Origin: an uncultured Cellvibrio sp.
GTDB taxonomy: Bacteria > Pseudomonadota > Gammaproteobacteria > Pseudomonadales > Cellvibrionaceae
Direction: 5' to 3'
Length of the DNA: 64,000 bases
Assembly (NCBI GenBank): GCA_937958105.1
Contig: CALFXJ010000060.1
Location: forward strand, 159,428 to 223,427
Below are positions 53,103 to 59,793 of the stretch, piece by piece (position 1 is the stretch's first letter; the number at the start of each line of letters is the position of its first letter). The notes below the pieces were generated by a model. The model did not search any database, was not told where the DNA came from, and saw nothing but the letters and a program-made list of their open reading frames with translations. Both the position numbers and the translations under genes were made by a program.

Positions 53103-53643
53103 CATTCGCTTCCTGGCATTAAGCCTGTTCCTGTTGATGTGCTCGCTCAATGTCGGCGCCAATACTGCCAGTAATAACCGGGACCAGGAGGTAAGCATTG
53201 AAGATCTCAGCTGGGCTGATCGGAATTATCTCGAAAAGCAGGTGGCGACAATTGATGAAATTGCCCGCATCCAGCTGGGCACCCAGGTACGGCAAAAGCT
53301 GAGCGACCTTGAGCTTCTGCAGCGAATTGTTGATCGCAGTCTGATTCCTCAAACTCAGGTTCAGGACCTGCAGGCAATGGGGGTTGTTCTGGGCAATGTT
53401 ATGGCTGCGGACATCCCTGCATTGGAGTGGAAAGTTTACCTGGACTCCCTCGGCCGCAGTCGTGCCCTCTGCGTCAAAGGTACTCAGGAATGTCTTTTCC
53501 CTATTACCATGCTGTCGCGTCGTATGGAAAAAGGCGTGAAGCCCGATGTAAAAAAAGTCTATGAAGATGCTATCGAGCTGATGGCTGACTACCTGCCACA
53601 ATACCCCTATGGCGGCGGCATCATGCGTAAACTGCGGGATTGA
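53095..53643 (+). CDS. DUF3806 exported protein
   Basis: A 182-residue exported protein with signal peptide (about 1-22, ending VGA) and a DUF3806-like domain in the second half (VVLGNVMAADIPALEWKVYLDSLGRSRALCVKGTQECLFPITMLSRRMEKG). A pair of cysteines in RALCVKGTQECLF may form a disulfide. Function unknown. The ATG overlaps the end of the FMN gene (AATGATTAA), so translation is coupled. The GDT1 gene follows after 77 bases. Confidence 0.75.
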   Translation: MINIRFLALSLFLLMCSLNVGANTASNNRDQEVSIEDLSWADRNYLEKQVATIDEIARIQLGTQVRQKLSDLELLQRIVDRSLIPQTQVQDLQAMGVVLGNVMAADIPALEWKVYLDSLGRSRALCVKGTQECLFPITMLSRRMEKGVKPDVKKVYEDAIELMADYLPQYPYGGGIMRKLRD

Positions 53644-53720
53644 TAAGACCTGAGGTACTGCTGCTGACCAGGCGGGACAGTGGCGGTGCCTCTGGCTTGC
53701 AAATCCCGCTGGAATCTTTC

Positions 53721-54290
53721 ATGGAAGCCTTTCTCAGTTCTACGCTTGCGGTCGCCATTGCCGAAATCGGTGACAAAACCCAACTGCTGGCCCTGTTTCT
53801 CGTATCCCGGTACGGGCGGCCCTATGTCATCAGTCTGGGCGTGTTTGTCTCCACTATTCTGAACCATGCGTTATCAGCCTGGCTGGGCGCCTGGCTGGCC
53901 AACATTATTCCCGAAGCCTGGGTATCCTGGATCGTCAGCGGTAGCTTTATCCTGGTAGCGCTCTGGCTGCTGATACCGGACAAAGAGGACGATGATCTCG
54001 GTCACTTCGCCAAATACGGACCTTTCCTCGCCACCTGCGTGCTGTTTTTCCTCGCGGAGATAGGTGATAAGACCCAGATTGCTACGGTGATCCTGGCCGC
54101 CAAGTTCAGCGAAACCCTGTGGATGACGATGGGCGTTATTGCCGGCACTACTCTGGGAATGCTGCTGGCAAACGTACCGGTGATCTTTGCAGGACGCTGG
54201 CTGCTGGAACGGTTGCCGCTGGATTATGCCCGCAAAGGAGCGTTTGTCCTGTTCATCGCGTTTGCCGTGATTACGCTGATTCGCGCTTAA
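53721..54290 (+). CDS. GDT1/TMEM165 family cation transporter (UPF0016)
   Basis: A 189-residue six-helix transporter with the two family signatures EIGDKT at 15-20 (AIAEIGDKTQLLALFL) and 113-118 (FFLAEIGDKTQIATVIL), in two inverted repeats of three helices each. Family members move manganese and/or calcium; in bacteria, manganese export has been shown for some members. The specific ion is not deducible here. I chose the ATG at 53721; the frame extends upstream into a non-conserved segment. It converges with the HIT gene. Confidence 0.9.
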   Translation: MEAFLSSTLAVAIAEIGDKTQLLALFLVSRYGRPYVISLGVFVSTILNHALSAWLGAWLANIIPEAWVSWIVSGSFILVALWLLIPDKEDDDLGHFAKYGPFLATCVLFFLAEIGDKTQIATVILAAKFSETLWMTMGVIAGTTLGMLLANVPVIFAGRWLLERLPLDYARKGAFVLFIAFAVITLIRA

Positions 54291-54317
54291 TCGGAGATTT
54301 TCGAAGGGATTTGAACA

Positions 54318-54338
54318 GGGGCAGACATTGTCCGCCCC
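54318..54338. terminator. Hairpin between convergent GDT1 and HIT genes
   Basis: GGGGC-a-GAC (54318-54326) pairs with GTC-c-GCCCC (54330-54338) across a three-base loop, in the 56-base gap. There is no T-tract. Confidence 0.5.
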
Positions 54339-54346
54339 AGCGACTG

Positions 54347-54748
54347 TTAAGCCTGCCCTAATGCCTCCCGGATCGCCGTCGCTGCCTGTGCAAGACTTTC
54401 AGCGTCCGCATTCTTGGCAAAAGCAAAGTTCAGATCATCCATCGAATCCATCGGAATCAGATGCAGGTGAGTATGTGGAACCTCCAGCCCTGCAATCATG
54501 AGCCCCACGCGCTGCGTCGGATAAACCCGTTTGAGGGCATTGCTGATGGTATGGCTGACCTGCATGAGGTGTTGGGCCAGCTCCACCGGTAAATCAGTCC
54601 ACTGATCAATTTCTTCTTTGGGAATTACCAGCACATGCCCGGTACGAATCGGCTGAATGGTCATAATTGCCACGCAGAGTTCATCGCGCCAGACAAAATG
54701 TCCCGGTAATTCGCCCTGAATGATTCGGGTAAAAACGCTTGCCATCAT
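54347..54748 (-). CDS. HIT family protein
   Basis: A 133-residue histidine-triad hydrolase or nucleotide transferase. The HIT motif HTHLHLIPM lies near residues 94-102 (EVPHTHLHLIPMDSMDD); the N-terminal part has RIIQGELPGHFVWRDELCVAIMTIQPIRTGHVLVIPKEEIDQW. HIT proteins hydrolyse AMP-conjugates such as Ap4A or AMP-lysine; the substrate here is unknown. There are two tandem ATGs (54748 and 54745); AGGAG lies ahead of both. It starts 12 bases downstream of the nuclease-fold-like gene's stop. Confidence 0.93.
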   Translation of the reverse strand: MMASVFTRIIQGELPGHFVWRDELCVAIMTIQPIRTGHVLVIPKEEIDQWTDLPVELAQHLMQVSHTISNALKRVYPTQRVGLMIAGLEVPHTHLHLIPMDSMDDLNFAFAKNADAESLAQAATAIREALGQA

Positions 54749-54760
54749 ATGTCTCCTTTA

Positions 54761-55597
54761 TCAATACACGGCGATGCCGTAGCGCAGAAGTGCGCGCGCC
54801 AGCATCTCGTCCAGATGAGGTAAATCCTCGTCTTTCAACTCTACAAACGGCACCTGATATTTTTTATAGAGCGCCTGTTTTTCCAACTGTTCAGCCAGTA
54901 CCGAAGCTCGCGCACTCGTTGGCCAATAGTCAATGCATAGTCGAGCTGCCGGAATGTAAAAATGGCATTTCAGTTCGGCCTCGCCCAGTGACAGCGGGTA
55001 CTGACAGGCGTGTACTACCCCTGCAACGTACAGCCAGTTGTTGATCATCCGCTCAGCCTGGCTGCTTACCTGCCGCCCGTCCAGGGTCGGTATTTCATCG
55101 GCCACTTCGCCGCGCAACTGCGCTACTGCGTTCAGCAACGCGGCATTGTCCAGCAATGTTTCCGGCCAGGTAACAAACGGGATGCCCAACTGTTCGCTTT
55201 CATGCTGCTGACCACCCAGTTGTTTGCCCTGGGGCGTCACCAGCCAGCCTCGAATATGGCGGGAAATCCAGCCACGCTCTGCCAGCACCAGGTTGACCAG
55301 CCGCGCCGGAAGATTGAGCTTGTTACCCAGGTTGGTAGCTGTCAGCGGCGCTTCCGGCAGCAGCATAAACAGAGGATGCTGGTGGATAGACTCCGGCCAG
55401 GCAATGTATTCACCGTACTTGGGATGATTGACGTAGATTCCGCCCTCAAATTTGCCTTTTTCCGTAAGCTGCCAGTGATTATCCACTTTGACGATCCAGC
55501 CACCGCTGGTCAGCAGGATAAACAACTCCTTGCTTTCTTTTCCCAACAACCGGGCCAGCGCGGTGGTTGAGATATGTTTATTGGTACGCGATGCCAT
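54761..55597 (-). CDS. Winged-helix/nuclease-fold-like protein, function unknown
   Basis: A 278-residue cytoplasmic protein I cannot name. The first part looks like two DNA-binding winged helices (NKHISTTALARLLGKESKELF ... GWIVKVDNHWQLTEKGKFEGG; TATNLGNKLNLPARLVNLVLAERGW). The last 70 residues resemble a PD-(D/E)XK nuclease core: KCHFYIPAARLCIDYW, then a helix with YKKYQVPFVELKDEDLPHLDEML. At the first acid position (usually PDFYIP) it has CH. Legacy records call some relatives glycerol kinase, which does not fit. ATG at 55597 follows AGGA; the frame opens at a TTG 18 codons earlier. Confidence 0.72.
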   Translation of the reverse strand: MASRTNKHISTTALARLLGKESKELFILLTSGGWIVKVDNHWQLTEKGKFEGGIYVNHPKYGEYIAWPESIHQHPLFMLLPEAPLTATNLGNKLNLPARLVNLVLAERGWISRHIRGWLVTPQGKQLGGQQHESEQLGIPFVTWPETLLDNAALLNAVAQLRGEVADEIPTLDGRQVSSQAERMINNWLYVAGVVHACQYPLSLGEAELKCHFYIPAARLCIDYWPTSARASVLAEQLEKQALYKKYQVPFVELKDEDLPHLDEMLARALLRYGIAVY

Positions 55598-55729
55598 GCC
55601 GTTTCCTGTAGATTCTTCCGGTCTTGCAGTCGTGATTGATGTATCGCTCAAAGCGGGACGGTGGCGAGCAGTCTAACCCAGGGTTTGCCGGCTGTGTATA
55701 ATGGCCGCCCTTTTCTGCGGAATCTCACC

Positions 55730-56176
55730 ATGCATATCTGGGTCGACGCGGACGCCTGTCCCAAACCCGTCAAGGAAATACTCTTTCGCGCCGCCGTACG
55801 CACTCAAGTGCAGGTTACACTGGTGGCAAATCAGTTTCTCGCCGTCCCACCTTCTCCTCTTATACGCAGTGTTCAGGTCAGCAGTGGCTTTGATGTGGCG
55901 GACAATCACATTGTGCAGTCGGCGCAGCCAGGTGATCTCATCGTGACCGCAGATATTCCTCTGGCGGCAGAAGCCATTGCCAAAGGCGTGGCGGTCATCA
56001 ATCCGCGCGGCGAACGCTACACCACCGACAACGTGCGACAGCGCCTGAATATGCGTGACTTTATGGAGACCCTGCGCAGCAGCGGCATTCAATCAGGTGG
56101 ACCGGCGCCATACAGCCAACAGGATAAACAGGCTTTTGCCAACGCCCTGGACCGTTTCCTGGCAGCGGGGCGGTAA
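55730..56176 (+). CDS. yaiI: YaiI/YqxD family protein (DUF188, UPF0178)
   Basis: A 148-residue protein of the YaiI/YqxD family, with a PIN/NYN-like fold and unknown reaction. The signature WVDADACPKPVKEILFRAA is at residues 4-22; D6, D8 and C10 are conserved. DLIVTADIPLAAEAIAKG and AVINPRGERYTTDNVRQRLNMRDFMETLRSSG are also typical. A TATAAT lies at 55697 ahead of the ATG. It diverges from the nuclease-fold-like gene and ends before the long deaD leader. Confidence 0.92.
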   Translation: MHIWVDADACPKPVKEILFRAAVRTQVQVTLVANQFLAVPPSPLIRSVQVSSGFDVADNHIVQSAQPGDLIVTADIPLAAEAIAKGVAVINPRGERYTTDNVRQRLNMRDFMETLRSSGIQSGGPAPYSQQDKQAFANALDRFLAAGR

Positions 56177-56691
56177 ATTTTTACCCCGAACTGCGCATTC
56201 CGCTGGCTTAAAGTGGTCGAAGCCCCTATACTTCGCGCACTTTCAGTAAAGCCTCCTTATTGCGAAGACGTCGTTACGGGGTGATGCTGAACAGACTGGA
56301 TGTCTGAGGGCTGCCCGTGATCTATCGCAGATTCATTCCATCGCCGACATGACTGTCGCGGTGTCCCAGCCTGCCAAAGTGCTGCAACTACAACAAGCAA
56401 ATCGGATTGCTCACTGGTTGTAAGGTGCAATTACTGACTTCATAGTTTTGATCAGAGCACCAGGGAATCGTTGATTCAAATCGCCGTCATTGCGCATATC
56501 GCGCCGGTTTTATTTGCTCGGGCTCCACGCCGACACAACCACCAGCGATCAAATCATCGCTCCCACCTGAACGCATCGGCTTCGCCGACGCACATACATT
56601 TATCGAGAAAAATAAAACAATGCGACTGCTGACCTCTGGCCGGGCTTTGCATTGTTGAATTTTTATATTGCTTCCATTGCAAGGTTTACGC
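56177..56691 (+). other. Long structured leader of the DEAD-box helicase gene (515 bases)
   Basis: No gene is visible. Hairpins are AGCGAT-CAAATC-ATCGCT (56544-56561) and GCATCGGC-TTC-GCCGACGC (56573-56591). CTTTGCA (56645-56651) can pair with TGCAAGG (56678-56684), which holds the deaD Shine-Dalgarno sequence. Long leaders on deaD/csdA are known in E. coli and mediate autoregulation and cold response; a similar role here is inference. I found no promoter by eye. Confidence 0.55.
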
Positions 56692-58497
56692 ATGTCAAAC
56701 ATTTTATTTACCGATCTCGACCTCTCTGAAAATATCCAGAAAGCCATTCAGAAAGTAGGCTATGAACAGCCTTCCCCGATTCAGCTGGCCGCCATCCCGA
56801 TTCTGCTGGGCGGCGATGACATCATCGGTATGGCGCAGACAGGTACCGGTAAAACCGCAGCGTTTGCGCTGCCTCTTTTGTCCCGTATTGATATCAAACA
56901 GGCCGAGCCGCAGATTCTGGTGCTTGCACCAACCCGCGAGCTGGCCATCCAGGTGGCAGAAGCCTTTCAGAAATACGCCAGTGAAATTCCCGGCTTCCAT
57001 GTACTGCCGATCTATGGCGGCCAGGACATGACCAGCCAGTTACGCCAGCTTAAACGCGGAGCCCACGTCGTCGTTGGAACACCTGGACGCGTCATGGACC
57101 ACCTGCGTCGCGGCAGCCTGAATTTAAATAACCTCAAGAGTCTGGTGCTCGACGAAGCTGATGAGATGCTGCGCATGGGCTTTATCGATGACGTCGAGTG
57201 GATTCTTGAACACACACCTAAAACCCGCCAGACCGCGCTCTTCTCGGCCACCATGCCGCGTGAGATTCGCCGGGTCGCGAACAGCTACCTCAACAACGCT
57301 AAAGAAATCAGCATCCAGAGTAATACTTCAACCGGCGACAACATTGAGCAGGTTTACTGGATGGTAAGCGGCACCAACAAACTGGATGCCTTGACCCGCA
57401 TTCTGGAAGTTGAACCCTTCGATGGCATGATCATCTTCGTGCGCACTAAAACAGCCACCGTCGAACTCGCTGAAAAGCTGGAAGCGCGGGGTTATTCCGC
57501 GGCTGCACTGAACGGCGATATGAACCAGCAGCTGCGCGAGCGCACCATTGACCGCCTGAAGACCGGTAAGCTGGATATCGTTATCGCGACCGACGTAGCT
57601 GCCCGTGGTATCGACGTGGAGCGGGTAAGTCACGTTGTGAACTACGATATCCCTTACGATAGCGAAGCCTACGTTCACCGTATCGGCCGGACCGGCCGTG
57701 CCGGTCGCACCGGTAAGGCCATTCTGTTTGTTGCGCCGCGCGAAAAACGCCTGCTGTACACCATCGAAAAAGCAACGCGCAAACCGATCACGCTGATGGA
57801 ACTGCCCAGCGGCGCCACCGTAACACGTCACCGTATTGATCAGTTCACGCAACAGATTACTACTACCCTGGCTGAGCAGACTGACTTGTCATTCTTCAAT
57901 GACCTTCTGGCTGAGTACAGTCACAAACACGACGTTTCGCCTGAGGATATTGCTTCTGCCCTCGCCTTCCTGCTGCAGAGAGAGCGTCCACTGCAGGTGA
58001 AGTTTGCCGATGTAAAACCAGAGCGCAACGCGCGCGACCGCGATGATCGTCCAGCGCGTGGTGAGCGCGGCGGCCGCGAGCGGCGTGAGCACGCTAATGA
58101 CGAAAACATGCAGCGTTACCGCATTGAAGTCGGTCGTGCACACGAAGCGCGTCCCGGCGATATCGTCGGCGCTATCGCGAATGAAGCCGGCATACCCAGC
58201 AGCAACATCGGCCACATCAAACTGTTTGATGAATTTTCGACGGTAGATTTACCGAAAGGCCTGCCCCAGGATCTCCTCAACCAGTTGAAGAAAGTCCGCG
58301 TTCGTAACCGACCGCTGGACATCAGTCTGGACCAGGGCTTTCAGGGCAAGCGTGACTTTGGCGAGAAACGCAGCTTTTCCGATCGCGCCAGACGCGATGG
58401 TGATGCACCGCGCGGCAAGCTGAGCCTCGGAGCCAAACCCAAAGTGCGCGACCGGGATCAGAAAAACAAAGGCTATCGCGGAAAAAAACAGGATTAA
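56692..58497 (+). CDS. deaD: DEAD-box RNA helicase, DeaD/CsdA type
   Basis: A 601-residue ATP-dependent RNA helicase active in ribosome assembly, mRNA decay and cold adaptation. Motifs: F...Q motif (residues 6-31), GTGKT 51-55, TPGRVMDH, DEAD 154-157, SAT, and HRIGRTGRAG, in two RecA-like domains (to about 370), followed by a dimerisation segment, a charged Arg/Asp/Gly linker, a DbpA-type RNA-binding domain (about 485-560) and a basic tail (RRDGDAPRGKLS...KKQD). AAGG lies seven bases ahead of the ATG and is partly sequestered in the leader stem. Length and order fit CsdA. Confidence 0.94.
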   Translation: MSNILFTDLDLSENIQKAIQKVGYEQPSPIQLAAIPILLGGDDIIGMAQTGTGKTAAFALPLLSRIDIKQAEPQILVLAPTRELAIQVAEAFQKYASEIPGFHVLPIYGGQDMTSQLRQLKRGAHVVVGTPGRVMDHLRRGSLNLNNLKSLVLDEADEMLRMGFIDDVEWILEHTPKTRQTALFSATMPREIRRVANSYLNNAKEISIQSNTSTGDNIEQVYWMVSGTNKLDALTRILEVEPFDGMIIFVRTKTATVELAEKLEARGYSAAALNGDMNQQLRERTIDRLKTGKLDIVIATDVAARGIDVERVSHVVNYDIPYDSEAYVHRIGRTGRAGRTGKAILFVAPREKRLLYTIEKATRKPITLMELPSGATVTRHRIDQFTQQITTTLAEQTDLSFFNDLLAEYSHKHDVSPEDIASALAFLLQRERPLQVKFADVKPERNARDRDDRPARGERGGRERREHANDENMQRYRIEVGRAHEARPGDIVGAIANEAGIPSSNIGHIKLFDEFSTVDLPKGLPQDLLNQLKKVRVRNRPLDISLDQGFQGKRDFGEKRSFSDRARRDGDAPRGKLSLGAKPKVRDRDQKNKGYRGKKQD

Positions 58498-58570
58498 TTG
58501 ATGTCCGGTAGATCGGATCACGGCGCACTCAGCCGGATCCGATCCACACCGGGACTGCTCGTTGCCGCAG

Positions 58571-58596
58571 GTCGGATTAGCAAAGCGTAGTCCGAC
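58571..58596. repeat. REP-like palindromic element (GTCGGATTA family)
   Basis: GTCGGATTAG (58571-58580) and TAGTCCGAC (58588-58596) make an imperfect inverted repeat around CAAAGCG, in the 127-base gap between deaD and the TonB-like gene. Its left half, GTCGGATTA, equals the half-site of the tandem repeat at the window end. A related but weaker inverted segment lies at about 58515-58552. Confidence 0.7.
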
Positions 58597-58624
58597 ACAG
58601 CTCCCTCAAAAGAACCTCGCAGTA

Positions 58625-59353
58625 TCAGCGCCGGCTCTTCATTTGCTGATTAACCCTTTCCATCATTAACTCCCCCTCCGTCTTATCATCGTCGCAACCG
58701 GTAAAGTACCAGTCGCTTGCACGCGTCAAGCTGTTACTGCGATTGTCACTCGTCATGCACCGTCCTTCAGACACAGTCACTACAGTTTCACCGTGCAGCC
58801 TGGTGAGCTCTGTTGCAGCAGATGTTATTCCTGTCCGTCGCTGTCGGGCATCCTGCAGTTTTTTACGTAAACGCGGATCAAATATTTCATCAGCATCGTC
58901 TGATCCCCTTTGAAAGCTTGCCTGGTAATCCTCCGATAAATGATAGTTGTCGGGCATGGCCGATGATTCACGAAGGACAGCTTGAAGCTCCTGGAGTGCC
59001 GGCGGAACTTGCTCTTCTGGTGGCGGCGTTGATTCCGCTGGCTCGTGTATGGGAGCTGCGGGCGGCACGTCTGTAGAAGTATCAGGAAGCACAGGTTCAG
59101 CCGGCTCAACCGCTTCAGGCTCCACGGGTTCAATGATCTTTGGAGGGGAACTCAGACTGATAAGAAGAGAGGCTTTATTCGGCTGGAACTGATGAGAGAC
59201 TTTCGTCGGTTCAGGTTGATACCAGACAGCAAAGACCAGGTGCGCACTGGCCGAGATTAAAACGGCAAACAGCATCAGACGATGCGATGAAGGCGAGTGT
59301 TTTTGCTCCGCCCATAAAGCGGCTACATCCTCAGCACAAGATGTCCCTGTCAT
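58625..59353 (-). CDS. TonB-like proline-rich membrane protein, function unknown
   Basis: A 242-residue protein: short cytoplasmic N-terminus, one membrane helix (about 25-44, LMLFAVLISASAHLVFAVWY), a Pro/Glu-rich spacer (about 70-125, with PVEPEAVEPAEPVLP), then a C-terminal part with two cysteines (SEGRC..., YFTGCDDD). The anchor and spacer are like TonB/TolA, but the C-terminal portion has no visible TonB fold (no YP-x-x-A-x-x-x-x-x-G signature). It may be an energy-transducing, scaffold or sensor protein. No exbB/exbD neighbours occur. It precedes the 93-residue gene's stop in the minus-strand run. Confidence 0.65.
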   Translation of the reverse strand: MTGTSCAEDVAALWAEQKHSPSSHRLMLFAVLISASAHLVFAVWYQPEPTKVSHQFQPNKASLLISLSSPPKIIEPVEPEAVEPAEPVLPDTSTDVPPAAPIHEPAESTPPPEEQVPPALQELQAVLRESSAMPDNYHLSEDYQASFQRGSDDADEIFDPRLRKKLQDARQRRTGITSAATELTRLHGETVVTVSEGRCMTSDNRSNSLTRASDWYFTGCDDDKTEGELMMERVNQQMKSRR

Positions 59354-59440
59354 ATCCCCGCAACCATTCAGCCAGTATCAATAGCCAGGATAGACACGGG
59401 TTGCTGAAAGTAGTTCAGGGATTGCTGTTCCCGGCGGAGA

Positions 59441-59722
59441 CTATTCGTCAAACATCTGAATCATGTAACCAGACTTGATAGCTTCCGCCATGGCTTTATC
59501 AGCGGTGACAACGCGCTCATCTTTGATCAGGTGACTGGGGACCAGTTTACGTTTTTCGATTTCAATGTCCGTGAAGCCCGCGCGCATCAAATAGATTTTG
59601 CACAACTGCTCTGCACCAAACAGATCAATAAAGTGAATATAGACAATGAAAGGAACCCGTTGCCCTTCCTGCAGATGATCGCGAGCTTTCTTGGTTGTAG
59701 CGTTTACGGAAAATATATACAT
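59441..59722 (-). CDS. Small cytoplasmic protein, function unknown
   Basis: A 93-residue soluble protein without signal peptide or membrane helix. It starts MYIFSVNATTKKARDHLQEGQRVPFIVYIHFID, and mid-protein IYLMRAGFTDIEIEKRKLVP looks like a well-folded alpha/beta segment, ending TADKAMAEAIKSGYMIQMFDE. I do not recognise a family with certainty. I chose the ATG at 59722; the frame opens upstream at a non-conserved stretch. It lies 71 bases downstream of the rapA stop on the same strand, so it may be co-transcribed. Confidence 0.7.
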   Translation of the reverse strand: MYIFSVNATTKKARDHLQEGQRVPFIVYIHFIDLFGAEQLCKIYLMRAGFTDIEIEKRKLVPSHLIKDERVVTADKAMAEAIKSGYMIQMFDE

Positions 59723-59793
59723 GGGTAATTCTCGTGAGGTGGTTGTCGGAGTACGCCGCAGCACAGCTAATCCGACCAACATTTACCAATTCA

